Source of the DNA: Paenibacillus sp. FSL R5-0623
GTDB taxonomy: Bacteria > Bacillota > Bacilli > Paenibacillales > Paenibacillaceae
NCBI RefSeq assembly: GCF_037974265.1
Contig: NZ_CP150233.1
Span: 4,278,001 to 4,342,000 of the forward strand
Length of the DNA: 64,000 nt
Direction of reading: 5' to 3'
A model generated the notes under the pieces. That model saw only the letters and a list, made by a program, of their open reading frames with translations. It was not told where the DNA came from and made no database searches. Made by a program: the position numbers and the translations under genes. Numbering within the stretch: position 1 is the first letter of the stretch; the number at the start of each line of letters is the position of its first letter. Positions 1 through 11,217 of the stretch are shown here, in pieces.

Positions 1-1
1 T

Positions 2-181
2 CCTGATATGGTGTTTGGAAAGGAACGCATATACCTAAAGATTTGGGGCATGGACGAGCAAGGTGACAGTAACGTGATCGCAGAGCATATCCGGCGAATT
101 CGCTACAAATTAAAGGAATACGGCTGTGATAATCAAATTGAGACCGTTTGGGGAGTAGGGTACAAATGGCCAAGTTCATGA
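2..181 (+). CDS. OmpR-family response regulator, C-terminal fragment
   Basis: The frame is open from the window edge and ends at TGA 179-181, so only the last 59 residues are seen. They form the end of a winged-helix DNA-binding domain: a recognition-helix segment (NVIAEHIRRIRYKL) followed by the typical C-terminal hairpin (ETVWGVGYKW). The receiver domain with its phospho-acceptor Asp lies outside the window. The stop overlaps the start of the histidine kinase by 16 bases, which is the usual layout for translationally coupled two-component pairs. Family assignment is firm; the regulon cannot be told from this fragment. Confidence 0.85.
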   Translation, partial: PDMVFGKERIYLKIWGMDEQGDSNVIAEHIRRIRYKLKEYGCDNQIETVWGVGYKWPSS

Positions 182-1263
182 CTAGACTCCTGTTTTTAAA
201 GCGATTGTCCTTATTGCACTCATTTATGCTGTTGTGTGTGGTCACACTCATTGCCGTACTGGCCATCATAACTCTGGAGTTTGCTTGGGCGGAGAACCTG
301 CGGCTGCGTTTCGGAGAAACGGATTGGGTGATGCCCTCCCTCGTCACGACGGTTTTGCTCACCGTAGCGACTGGAATTGTCACCATGGCCGTTCTATTTT
401 ACAGATGGAAGCTAAAACGACCGCTGGAGCTATTAAAACGAGCATCCAAGAACATTTCAGCCAACGATCTAGACTTCCGCATTTCCTATGACAGCCAGGA
501 TGAGATGGGCGAGCTGATCGCACTATTTGAAAACATGCGCTCACAATTGGAAAAAAACCTTAAGACACTCTGGCGTTCGGTTGAAGAGCGCAAGCAGATC
601 AATGCTATTTTTGCCCATGATCTGAGAACACCCCTGTCTGTGTTAAAAGGAAACGCCGAGCTTCTCGCCACCTATCTTCCCGAGAAGAAGTTGTCGGAAG
701 AAAAGGTGCTGGACCTGATCCATACCATGAACCTTCACATCTTGCGTCTGGAGAGTTATGCAGAGGCCATGAATTCCATTCAGAGGCTGGAGGATGTCCC
801 GTTGAACTTCCAGTCGATGGATACGATCTCATTGACGGCTTTGCTGGACGGCAGCGCTGAACAAATCGCGAAACAGTACGGTATACGTTTCGTATCATCC
901 GTCGAGTTTGATAATGCCTCAGTACATGTAGATCCCTATCTCGTCATGCAGATTTTCGAGAATCTAGTGGCTAATGGGGCGAGATACGCAGCCAGTCAAG
1001 TGAACGTCCACTATGACGTTCAGGGTGGCATTATGAAGATTACCGTCTCAGAGGACGGTCCTGGTTTCTCTGACGAAGCCCTGAGTAAGGCTATACTCCC
1101 TTTTTACCGAGGCGAAGTATGGGATGCGAGCGAACATCGCGGGCTGGGCCTTTACATTTGCAAAGTGTTTTGCGAAAAACATGAAGGTAGTCTTCGGATT
1201 GCAAACGGTCCTAACGGAGGTGGAAGCGTCACGGCAAGTATTGGGACCCGAGTTGATAAATAG
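166..1263 (+). CDS. Sensor histidine kinase with HAMP domain
   Basis: This is the membrane sensor partner of the response regulator it overlaps. Counting from ATG 166 (365 residues; the frame is open from a TTG at 148, but a GGGGAG site lies about 10 bases before 166), two membrane segments lie at about 14-40 and 57-80 with only a short external loop between them. A HAMP segment follows at about 81-135. The H-box is AHDLRTPL with phospho-accepting His151. The N-box FENLVANGARYA and G-boxes EDGPGF and HRGLGLYI give a complete ATPase domain. The tiny outside loop suggests it senses something in the membrane or through another protein, which is inference. The serine hydrolase downstream starts 51 bases later and may be a target or part of the same unit. 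Confidence 0.9.
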   Translation: MAKFMTRLLFLKRLSLLHSFMLLCVVTLIAVLAIITLEFAWAENLRLRFGETDWVMPSLVTTVLLTVATGIVTMAVLFYRWKLKRPLELLKRASKNISANDLDFRISYDSQDEMGELIALFENMRSQLEKNLKTLWRSVEERKQINAIFAHDLRTPLSVLKGNAELLATYLPEKKLSEEKVLDLIHTMNLHILRLESYAEAMNSIQRLEDVPLNFQSMDTISLTALLDGSAEQIAKQYGIRFVSSVEFDNASVHVDPYLVMQIFENLVANGARYAASQVNVHYDVQGGIMKITVSEDGPGFSDEALSKAILPFYRGEVWDASEHRGLGLYICKVFCEKHEGSLRIANGPNGGGSVTASIGTRVDK

Positions 1264-1314
1264 TTGAAAATGATCTGATAACATCTCCTTATCTTGAATT
1301 CAAGGAGTGTTAAC

Positions 1315-2787
1315 ATGCTAAAACTGAAAAAAAGAATGTATATCACCATTAGCTGTTTGTTGTTATGTACCGCGTGGGCAACCTCCGTATCCGCCAATGA
1401 AGCCAGAGACAGGACAGAAGTTCTGCAGGAGATTGACGAATATATGAATCGGAACATGAAGGCCAATCACATTAAGGCTGCTTCACTGGCGATTGCCAAT
1501 AACGATGAGGTCTTTTACGCAAAAGGCTACGGGACATTCGCGGATGGCCGGGAGGTAACGGGTAACACCCCTTTTCCCATTGCTTCACTTAGCAAGTCCT
1601 TTACTGCATTGGCTGTTCTGCAACTGGTGGACAAGAGTCGGATTGACTTGGATGCTACTTACGCTTCCTATTTTCCAGAGCTTTCTCCACAGGACCCCCG
1701 CGTTCTTGACATCACAGTCCGTCATTTACTGAATCAGACCAGCGGTCTCAATGACAAGATAAATCCCGATATGACAAAAACTCCGCAATTCCAATCGCTG
1801 GATGAGGCGAACCAATTATTAAACACGGTTCAACTTGCCCATATCCCCGGAACAGCCTACAGCTATCATAATCCCAATTACGTGCTGCTGGCGAACCTCG
1901 TGGAAAGTGTTAGCGGAGATCGCTTTTCAGATTACCTGAAAGAACATATTTTTGAACCACTAGGAATGAATCACACCTTCAGTGTCAGCACGACGCAGCA
2001 ATTCTATGAGAATAATACTATCCCGCTAGGACATTACCTGAGTTTGGGACGCGCTATAAGTCAATCCGAACCGCTTTGGTTCATTGAGGGCCCAGCCGGC
2101 ATCGTTTCAACCGCAGAGGACATGTCCCTATGGATGCTTTCCCAATATCACGGCCGCCTCGTTTCCCCTGTGCTGATGAAACAATATCATGCAGTAGGAG
2201 ATATCGGTCCGTACGGCATGGGCTGGCTTGCAAACCAAGATGCGTCTAGCGGCCGAACGATCTCCCACAGCGGCATTTTCTGGACCTACAAGTCAGAAGA
2301 ACTGGTTTATTTGGACGAGCAAATGGGCATTGCCGTAATGTTTAATTCTGGTATAAACGCTTATGTGAATTACTCGGCATTTATTGATGGAATAGCGGAT
2401 ATTATGAGGGGGCAGGAACCCCAAACCTTTTTTGTAAACGGTCGGAATATGGAAACGATCATGATTGCGCTGATCATCGCTACGCTTGCATGGGGCATCT
2501 ACGCCTATTTTCGCATACTTCGGAACAACCACCGCCTAACGGTCAGCAAATTGATTCTGATCCCGGTTGGAACACTGATCCCGGTTCTAATTCTCTTGTC
2601 TCTGTTCCCATTGGTTACGTTTATCGGCGGAGGACGTGTGCTGCCTTGGTTTGGCATCTGGACTACCCTGTCATCTCCAATCATATGGCTTTTGGTATGG
2701 TCACTTGTAAATTTCGTGCATTTGGCTTGTTATATCTATGTCTATTTTCAGAATACAAAAAACGACCATTTGGAGTTACCTCAGTAA
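1315..2787 (+). CDS. Membrane-anchored serine hydrolase, beta-lactamase/PBP4* family
   Basis: 490 residues from ATG 1315, chosen because AAGGAG sits 7 bases upstream. An N-terminal signal peptide (about 1-28) is followed by a class-C beta-lactamase-like domain with the nucleophile motif SLSK (Ser91, Lys94), a tyrosine motif in YSYHN, and HSG near residue 325 in place of KTG. After about residue 370 there are three to four hydrophobic segments that would hold the enzyme to the membrane with its catalytic domain outside. Family members include D-aminopeptidases, esterases and PBP-related proteins, so the substrate cannot be named. Its position right after a two-component system suggests a cell-envelope role, but that is inference from context. 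Confidence 0.85.
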   Translation: MLKLKKRMYITISCLLLCTAWATSVSANEARDRTEVLQEIDEYMNRNMKANHIKAASLAIANNDEVFYAKGYGTFADGREVTGNTPFPIASLSKSFTALAVLQLVDKSRIDLDATYASYFPELSPQDPRVLDITVRHLLNQTSGLNDKINPDMTKTPQFQSLDEANQLLNTVQLAHIPGTAYSYHNPNYVLLANLVESVSGDRFSDYLKEHIFEPLGMNHTFSVSTTQQFYENNTIPLGHYLSLGRAISQSEPLWFIEGPAGIVSTAEDMSLWMLSQYHGRLVSPVLMKQYHAVGDIGPYGMGWLANQDASSGRTISHSGIFWTYKSEELVYLDEQMGIAVMFNSGINAYVNYSAFIDGIADIMRGQEPQTFFVNGRNMETIMIALIIATLAWGIYAYFRILRNNHRLTVSKLILIPVGTLIPVLILLSLFPLVTFIGGGRVLPWFGIWTTLSSPIIWLLVWSLVNFVHLACYIYVYFQNTKNDHLELPQ

Positions 2788-2907
2788 TGGAATTTTAGAT
2801 TCTCTATTTAGTCGGCTGTTATTGTATCTGTTGAAGTATTCGGCCAAGAAGGATTAAGAGTTCTATGTATAGCTGACTTATTAAGCTAATTTAGCTTCTG
2901 AAATTAC

Positions 2908-2963
2908 AAAAAGCTTCTGTCTCACCGATGGGAACAAGGTCCCTTTGGCGAGGCAGAAGCTTT
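2908..2963 (-). terminator. Terminator of leuCD
   Basis: A stem of about 14 pairs (AAAGCTTCTGTCTC against GAGGCAGAAGCTTT, one G-U) lies just past the leuD stop. Read on the minus strand it is followed by a T-rich run, so it fits a rho-independent terminator for leuCD. Confidence 0.8.
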
Positions 2964-2985
2964 CTGTTATGCGATACTTTAACGA

Positions 2986-3588
2986 TTAACCGAACAGTTT
3001 TGCCGCGTGGCGTTGTTCGTAAGCAGCGATTTCATCATCATGTTGAAGAGTCAGACCGATATCATCCAATCCTTGCAACAGGAATTGACGACGGTGCTCA
3101 TCCAGATCAAAATCGATATGCAGTCCGTATGCATCAGTAATCGTTTTGTTTTCCAGATTTACATTCATCTCATAGCCTTCATGTGTCGCTGTACGTTGGA
3201 ACAAGTCTTCAACTTGCTCTTCTGACAGCTTGATTGGCAAGATTCCGTTCTTAAAGCAGTTATTATAGAAGATGTCTGCATAAGATGGAGCGATGACACA
3301 ACGGAATCCATAGTCCAAAATCGCCCATGGCGCATGCTCACGGGATGATCCACAGCCAAAGTTGGCACGTGAGATCAGGATGGATGCCCCTTCGTAACGA
3401 GGTTTGTTCATTTCGAAGGAAGCATTATTGTTGCCCTCTTCATCAAAACGCCATTCATAGAACAAAAATTGTCCAAATCCGGTACGTTCAATCCGTTTCA
3501 GGAACTGTTTTGGAATGATTGCGTCTGTATCTACATTGACCCGGTCTACCGGTGCAACGATGCCTTGTAATGTTTTGAATTCTTCCAT
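2986..3588 (-). CDS. leuD: 3-isopropylmalate dehydratase small subunit
   Basis: Small subunit of isopropylmalate isomerase, which converts 2-isopropylmalate to 3-isopropylmalate in leucine synthesis. It forms a heterodimer with LeuC and supplies the swivel domain that closes the active site. The 200-residue length is normal, and the family signature NVDTDAIIPKQFLK near residue 18 and the segment GCGSSREHAPWA near residue 77 are present. It follows leuC by 31 bases on the same strand, with GGGAG about 10 bases before the ATG. A terminator follows, so leuCD is the whole unit; leuA and leuB are not nearby. Confidence 0.97.
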   Translation of the reverse strand: MEEFKTLQGIVAPVDRVNVDTDAIIPKQFLKRIERTGFGQFLFYEWRFDEEGNNNASFEMNKPRYEGASILISRANFGCGSSREHAPWAILDYGFRCVIAPSYADIFYNNCFKNGILPIKLSEEQVEDLFQRTATHEGYEMNVNLENKTITDAYGLHIDFDLDEHRRQFLLQGLDDIGLTLQHDDEIAAYEQRHAAKLFG

Positions 3589-3619
3589 ATTAAACGTTCT
3601 CCCTTCTGTCTGTTATAGA

Positions 3620-5041
<1,422 letters not shown>

Positions 5042-5170
5042 CATTTTCACCTCATTATAAGTTCGGTCCTTGGAAGAGCCTCGTGTTTTCTTTAAAAAGT
5101 GAAGCTCTTGAATGACATAAATATATCACCCTGTCCTTCATTGTTCCAAGATATAATATCTATAGATGTA

Positions 5171-5185
5171 ATAGGTTTAACCTAT
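5171..5185. promoter_or_regulatory. 15-bp palindrome, candidate LysR-type operator for leuC
   Basis: ATAGGTTTAACCTAT is a perfect inverted repeat about one base and fits the T-N11-A pattern of LysR-type regulators. On the minus strand it overlaps a weak -35 (TTAAAC) that is 16 bases from TATTAT, giving a possible second leuC promoter at 5153-5180. LysR-type activation of leu genes is known in several bacteria; here the role is inferred. Confidence 0.4.
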
Positions 5186-5204
5186 AATGAGAGAAAGACA
5201 AATA

Positions 5205-5227
5205 AACCACTGCTAATCGCAGAGGTT
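5205..5227 (-). other. Hairpin in the leuC leader
   Basis: Nine-pair stem with one mismatch around loop GATTA, lying between the Fur-box-like site and the LysR-type palindrome. On the minus strand it is followed by a T-rich but interrupted stretch. It could be a weak early terminator or only a leader structure. Confidence 0.3.
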
Positions 5228-5232
5228 TCAAT

Positions 5233-5247
5233 TGATAACAATTATCA
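5233..5247. promoter_or_regulatory. Fur-box-like site upstream of leuC
   Basis: TGATAACAATTATCA matches the 7-1-7 Fur core TGATAATNATTATCA at all but one base. It lies just downstream of the strong minus-strand promoter at 5264-5292, where a bound repressor would block transcription of leuCD. Two other Fur-like boxes occur in the window (14038 and 15256), both at iron genes. Binding is not shown. Confidence 0.6.
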
Positions 5248-5263
5248 TTATCAGATAAGTCTT

Positions 5264-5292
5264 ATACTACGTTCCCGCCTCTGCGCTGTCAA
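5264..5292 (-). promoter_or_regulatory. Candidate sigma-A promoter for leuCD
   Basis: On the minus strand TTGACA (5292-5287) is 17 bases from TAGTAT (5269-5264). Transcription would start near 5257 and give a leader of about 215 bases to leuC. The Fur-like site falls at roughly +10 to +25. Confidence 0.55.
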
Positions 5293-5312
5293 TGCTTTTT
5301 ATCTAGAACATC

Positions 5313-5338
5313 AAAAAACAGCCCTGAATCCAGAGCTG
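5313..5338 (-). terminator. Terminator of the bglP-licT-bglA operon
   Basis: An 8-pair stem (CAGCTCTG against CAGGGCTG, one G-U) with a 4-base loop is followed on the minus strand by six Ts. It lies 77 bases past bglA and separates that operon from the leuC promoter. Confidence 0.8.
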
Positions 5339-5414
5339 CTTTCCTAGTTGCTGTTATAAAATGAAAGTTATCATATCAACGCCTTCTATAGAGAGCGCTT
5401 GTCCGACTACTGTA

Positions 5415-6890
<1,476 letters not shown>

Positions 6891-6917
6891 TTATCTCTGT
6901 GACTCTTTCATTCTTGC

Positions 6918-7757
6918 TCAATTGCGACTCATGACCCGATTGATATGAATAATCAAATACATCATCTCTTCATTGGAGATCGTATGTTCAAACCGGGCTT
7001 CAATATAATCCTTGATTAGCATTACGCAGGCTTCTTCCTGGGGATATTTATTCGCGATCTGCTCAAAGAGCTCATGATCCTGTGTGTTTAATGTTTTATG
7101 CTCAAAAAGCCGTTGAATAAAAAACTGCAAATGGGTCAAAAAGCGTGAATAGTTGATGCTGTGTGTGTCCAGCTCCACTTGATAGTGAATTTTGATAATA
7201 TTGAGTACATCCTTAACTGTATTGGTCATCAGCATGACCTGATTCATATTGTCATCATTTTGCTGCGCATTAACGAGATGAAAGGCAATGTTAGCCGCTT
7301 CCTCTTCAGGCAGGGAGAGTCCAAGCTGTTTTTGAATGAGAGACAGACCATGCAACCCGATATTGAACTCCTGCGGATAGAACTTTTTCACTTCCCACAA
7401 CATTCGGTTCTGGATCGTCATATTGTCCTTGAATCGCTTCATGGCCATATACAGGTGATCCGTTAATGCGACATAGAGATGATCACTCAGATGGCGGGAC
7501 AATGTATGTTTCGCGTGGGAGATGATTTCATCAGCCAGAATCAGATATTCTTTTGGTGTTTCCTTCATCAGGGCGGTGAGATCTGAAGAGATCGTTTCAT
7601 TTTCAAGAACATAGATCTTCTCGATCTCATCCTCACTCACGACATCTCCCGGTTTGCTCTTGTAGCCGATGCCCTTTCCCATCACAATAATTTCCTTGTC
7701 ATCCTCACCACGTCTGGCGAGAACAATGCTCGAATTCAGTATTTTTACGACTTCCAT
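6918..7757 (-). CDS. licT: BglG/LicT-family transcription antiterminator
   Basis: RNA-binding antiterminator that prevents termination in the bglP leader when beta-glucosides are present. From ATG 7757 it is 279 residues, close to LicT; the frame is open to 7778, but the GGCAGG site fits 7757. Residues 1-56 form the CAT RNA-binding domain (VKILNSSIVLARR and MGKGIGY). Two PRD domains follow, at about 65-168 and 172-279, with the His residues that the PTS phosphorylates (for example in SHAKHTLS and HINRVMS). Its likely RNA target is visible at 9779-9809, upstream of bglP. Confidence 0.92.
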   Translation of the reverse strand: MEVVKILNSSIVLARRGEDDKEIIVMGKGIGYKSKPGDVVSEDEIEKIYVLENETISSDLTALMKETPKEYLILADEIISHAKHTLSRHLSDHLYVALTDHLYMAMKRFKDNMTIQNRMLWEVKKFYPQEFNIGLHGLSLIQKQLGLSLPEEEAANIAFHLVNAQQNDDNMNQVMLMTNTVKDVLNIIKIHYQVELDTHSINYSRFLTHLQFFIQRLFEHKTLNTQDHELFEQIANKYPQEEACVMLIKDYIEARFEHTISNEEMMYLIIHINRVMSRN

Positions 7758-7799
7758 ATCAGGCTGCCTGCCTTTCATTCATATTTCAGCGGGTTATAG

Positions 7800-9698
7800 T
7801 TATAACACCGTAATTAATGGTTTCCCCGGTCCTGTTGTCGCCGCAGTTTCATTGCCCAGGATCTCCAGATAATCCAATGAATTGGTCACAATTACAGGGG
7901 TTGTTGTGTCATAACCTGCGGCTTGTATAGCTTCAAGATCAAATTCGATCAGGAGCTGACCATGAGAGATCTGTTCTCCTTCGTTCACTTTTACATCAAA
8001 ATGCTGGCCTTTCAGTTTCACCGTATCCAATCCGACATGAATCAGAACTTCAACTCCCTCTACCGATCTCAGACCGATGGAATGTTTGGTTCGGAACACC
8101 GTCTCAACGGTACCATCAAACGGGGCAAACACCTTGCCAACACTTGGCTGAATCGCCATACCTTGTCCCATCGCTTCTTGCGAGAAGGCCTCGTCCTTCA
8201 CCTCACTTAATGGCAGAACTTTACCTTCCAAAGGAGCAAAAACGATCTTTTTCGATTTGATCCCTGTGGATGGCTGGATTTCAGATTCACCTCTCGCTTG
8301 GTTTGTAGGACTGCCTTCCATCGACACTGCTGTTGGAACAACATCCTGAAATCCAATGACATATACGGCGACAAACGCGACAATGGCAGAGATCAGCATG
8401 GTAATGATCGCATAGATAATATTCATATGATCTTCACTGATAAACATAGGCATAGATGCAATCCCCGGACCCACGGCAGCATATGCCTTGAGATTCACAA
8501 TACCTGCGAACAACCCAGCCACTCCGGCGCCGATCATGCAAGCAAACAGCGTTTTCTTGAGCCTTAAATGCACACCGTACAGAGCGGGTTCCGTGATACC
8601 GAATACACCTGAAATTCCTGCAGACAAAGCGACTTGTTTCAGCTTGATGTCTTTGGTTTTGAATGACACCGCCAGTGCGCCTGCTCCCTGCGCCATATTG
8701 GATGCCAGCATCGCGACCAGCACCAGTGTTTCATATCCAGGTGAAGCCAAGGCTGCGAAAATAATAGGATAAAATACTTTATGCATACCGAACATGACAA
8801 TCAGAGGCATCAGTATAGCCATAATGACAACGGTCAACCATCCAATCTTATCCTGAATCCAGTAGATCAGGTTGGACATTCCCGTTCCGAGATACATCCC
8901 TAGAGGTCCAAGTACAATCAGGGCAACTGGAGCAACAATGAGAATAACAATCAAAGGTTTAAGGAAAATTTTGACCGGCCCTGGTGAGATCTTGTCCGCG
9001 AACTTTTCAATGTAAGACATGAACCAGACCGTTAAAATAATCGGTACCACGGATGTCGCATATTGAACGGATGCAACAGGTATGCCAATAAAGGACACCG
9101 GATCTTCACCGCCTAGCAGACCAATCATATTCGGGTGTAACATGATTCCACCAAACAGAACGGCAACAAAGGGGTTGGTTTTAAATCTATTTGCACTGGA
9201 ATAGGCCAGTAGAATCGGAAGAAAGTAAAAGGCAGCATCAGACATGACACTCAAAACGGTATATGTCTGGCTCTCTTTAGACATCAGGCCGGTCACGGTC
9301 GCCAGTAGCAGCAGTGCCTTAAGCATGCCCGAGGCAGCAATGGCTGGGATAATAGGTTGGAAAATGCCTGCAATAACACTGGCAAAAGTATTAAACAGTC
9401 CTTTGGGGCTATAATCCGCTTTTTGTTTCTCCTGAATTTCGTTTGATTGCCGAGTATCCATCATCTTGGCAAGTTCATTGTAGACGTACGCGACGTCATT
9501 ACCGATAATAATCTGATATTGCCCGCCGCTATTCACTGCGCCAATAACACCATCAAGGCTCTTAATTTCTTGGGTCTTCGCCATATCCGGATTCTTCAGG
9601 GTAAGTCTGAGCCTGGTAGAGCAATGAATTAACGTGTTGATATTATCATTGCCACCGACCAGCTCCATAATCGATTGGGCTAATTGTTTGTGTTTCAT
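7800..9698 (-). CDS. bglP: Beta-glucoside PTS permease IIBCA
   Basis: A single 632-residue permease that imports and phosphorylates beta-glucosides. The IIB domain is at the N terminus with phospho-Cys26 in HCSTRLR. The IIC membrane domain spans about 105-470 and carries the GITEPALYG signature. The IIA domain is at the C terminus with phospho-His554 in IHVGLDTVKL. GGAGGTG lies just before the ATG. It is the first gene of the operon and sits behind a leader with RAT and terminator, as in the B. subtilis bglPH and licT-linked systems. Confidence 0.95.
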   Translation of the reverse strand: MKHKQLAQSIMELVGGNDNINTLIHCSTRLRLTLKNPDMAKTQEIKSLDGVIGAVNSGGQYQIIIGNDVAYVYNELAKMMDTRQSNEIQEKQKADYSPKGLFNTFASVIAGIFQPIIPAIAASGMLKALLLLATVTGLMSKESQTYTVLSVMSDAAFYFLPILLAYSSANRFKTNPFVAVLFGGIMLHPNMIGLLGGEDPVSFIGIPVASVQYATSVVPIILTVWFMSYIEKFADKISPGPVKIFLKPLIVILIVAPVALIVLGPLGMYLGTGMSNLIYWIQDKIGWLTVVIMAILMPLIVMFGMHKVFYPIIFAALASPGYETLVLVAMLASNMAQGAGALAVSFKTKDIKLKQVALSAGISGVFGITEPALYGVHLRLKKTLFACMIGAGVAGLFAGIVNLKAYAAVGPGIASMPMFISEDHMNIIYAIITMLISAIVAFVAVYVIGFQDVVPTAVSMEGSPTNQARGESEIQPSTGIKSKKIVFAPLEGKVLPLSEVKDEAFSQEAMGQGMAIQPSVGKVFAPFDGTVETVFRTKHSIGLRSVEGVEVLIHVGLDTVKLKGQHFDVKVNEGEQISHGQLLIEFDLEAIQAAGYDTTTPVIVTNSLDYLEILGNETAATTGPGKPLITVL

Positions 9699-9731
9699 GG
9701 TGCACCTCCGCCATTTTTTCTTGATGGGAAC

Positions 9732-9787
9732 AAAAAAAGACCTAAAAAGGGTAGGAAAAAGAAACTCTTCCCACCCAATCTAGGTCT
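9732..9787 (-). terminator. Conditional terminator in the bglP leader
   Basis: On the minus strand AAGACCTA pairs with TAGGTCTT, with further inner pairing of GGGTGGG and CCTACCC, and seven Ts follow. Its 5' arm overlaps the RAT sequence, so RAT folding and this terminator exclude each other. Confidence 0.85.
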
Positions 9788-9809
9788 TGCCTGCCGAACA
9801 GTAACACGC
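9779..9809 (-). promoter_or_regulatory. Ribonucleic antiterminator (RAT) for LicT
   Basis: The minus strand reads TGTTACTGTTCGGCAGGCAA followed by GACCTA, the pattern of LicT/SacY-type RAT hairpins. It overlaps the terminator arm at 9780-9787. LicT encoded two genes upstream on the map (next in the operon) is the expected binder. Confidence 0.9.
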
Positions 9810-9832
9810 CATCGTTGGATGAATGTTATTCA

Positions 9833-9954
9833 ATTATATAAACGAAAAAGAATATGAACATTTGAAATGGTTCCGTACTAACATTTGAAACTGACACACA
9901 TGAAAACGTTGATTTTGTTTTACCCGGGTAAGTGATTCTTATTAAGCGTTTTCA
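9833..9954 (-). promoter_or_regulatory. bglP promoter region with two cre-like sites
   Basis: A perfect TATAAT -10 is read on the minus strand at 9838-9833, with only a weak -35 (ATGTTC) 17 bases upstream. Two cre-like sequences lie upstream of it: TGAAAACGTTGATT at 9901-9914 (plus strand) and TGAAAACGCTTAAT at 9954-9941 (minus strand). CcpA control would be normal for this operon; the sites are imperfect at their last two bases. Confidence 0.55.
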
Positions 9955-10058
9955 AAATCAGTATATCAACTCATCTGATGGAGTGCAAGCGGTTAAGCGA
10001 AATTAATGATTTCTTCATCTGTAATGATATAATGGTGGCATAACGAAAGGACTGACCA

Positions 10059-10985
10059 ATGACGATGGAATTCAGACAACTTCAATATACGTTGCAAATT
10101 GCGGCCGAGCGCAATTTCTCCCGGGCTGCAGAGAAGCTGCACATTGCCCAACCTTCATTAAGCCAGCAATTATCCAAATTGGAAAAAGAATTGGGAGTAC
10201 TGCTGTTTCAGCGTAATACAAGTACCGTGGAGTTAACCCATGCGGGTGTTACGTTTGTCGAGCAAGCCCAAAAGATCGTAGATGCCGTGGAGCTATTGCG
10301 TCAGGAAATGTCAGACATCTCCCAGCTTCGCAAAGGTAAAGTCGTTGTAGGCAGCATGCCGATCACGGGCTCACACTTGCTCCCACATGTGCTTCCAGCG
10401 TTCCAACAAGCTTATCCCGAGATTGAGGTCACCTTATTGGAGGACTCCGGTCTTACGCTTGAGAAATTGACAGCAAGCGGCAAAGCAGATCTCAGTCTGT
10501 TATCTCTTCCTTTACAAGAGCCAAGCTTGTCTTATGTAACCATTGGAGAGGAACGGATTGATCTGGCGGTTCCCCCGAATCACCCTTTGGCACGCAGGGC
10601 AGATCCGGAACATCCGATTCCTGTGCGAATTGAAGAGCTTCGGGATGAACCCTTTGTTGTATTGAAAAAAGGACAGGGCTTCCGCAAACTTACATTTGAT
10701 CTCTGTGAGCAAGCCGGTTTTGATCCCCAAGTTGTGTTCGAGAGCACCAATATTGAAACCGTTCAGTCGCTGGTCGCCACAGGTATGGGCATTACGCTGG
10801 TTCCACGCTTTATTGCCCGTGCGCCGCGCAGTGAATTCGTACCTGTGTACGTCCCGCTCGCTGAGCCTACTCCCAGCAGAACACTTGTTGTAGCTTATCG
10901 TCAAGGAAGAGTACTGTCGAAGGCAGCCGAGGCATTTATCCATACGTTTCAACAAACCGTGGCCGAACTGTCAAAGGGAGACTAA
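10059..10985 (+). CDS. LysR-type transcriptional regulator
   Basis: 308 residues. The N-terminal helix-turn-helix (MEFRQLQYTLQIAAERNFSR, then AAEKLHIAQPSLSQQLSKLE) is followed by a type-2 periplasmic-binding-like effector domain from about residue 90. AAAGGA lies 7 bases before ATG 10059, and a TATAAT -10 is at 10028-10033. It sits alone, divergent from bglP by 360 bases and followed by a hairpin, so its targets are not evident. CysL, CitR and CcpC-like activators share this architecture. Any link to the leuC palindrome at 5171 is speculation. Confidence 0.9.
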   Translation: MTMEFRQLQYTLQIAAERNFSRAAEKLHIAQPSLSQQLSKLEKELGVLLFQRNTSTVELTHAGVTFVEQAQKIVDAVELLRQEMSDISQLRKGKVVVGSMPITGSHLLPHVLPAFQQAYPEIEVTLLEDSGLTLEKLTASGKADLSLLSLPLQEPSLSYVTIGEERIDLAVPPNHPLARRADPEHPIPVRIEELRDEPFVVLKKGQGFRKLTFDLCEQAGFDPQVVFESTNIETVQSLVATGMGITLVPRFIARAPRSEFVPVYVPLAEPTPSRTLVVAYRQGRVLSKAAEAFIHTFQQTVAELSKGD

Positions 10986-11028
10986 AGAATTTCTTCTATG
11001 GGAATGGGACATTTCATACTGAACCAAA

Positions 11029-11062
11029 ACAAAGGCTTGACCCTTATGGGCCAAGCCTTTGT
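11029..11062. terminator. Hairpin after the LysR gene
   Basis: Perfect 11-pair stem (ACAAAGGCTTG against CAAGCCTTTGT). On the minus strand it is followed by TTTTGGTT; on the plus strand the T run is poor. It may serve the LysR gene and the small minus-strand gene at 11218-11403. Confidence 0.6.
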
Positions 11063-11217
11063 CGAATCTCGTTTCCCGCATCCGCAGGATAGAGTTCTTA
11101 CATCGCAATCACAGTAACTGGTTAGAGTACAATGTTGCTTGTTAAGTTGTTTAGCTTCAATGCTAATTTATAATGTTAACGTAGAAACGTACATAAGAAA
11201 ACTTCATGTTTGGCGGT

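Noticed and set aside
5050-5160. Possible T-box leader for leuC
   Set aside because: The minus strand has AGGGTGATA but not the T-box core AGGGTGGnACCGCG, and no specifier stem or antiterminator was found.
5248-5345. Plus-strand Fur-controlled sRNA diverging from leuC
   Set aside because: The plus strand has only a poor -10 after the Fur-like site and no terminator with a T run; the minus-strand promoter is much better.
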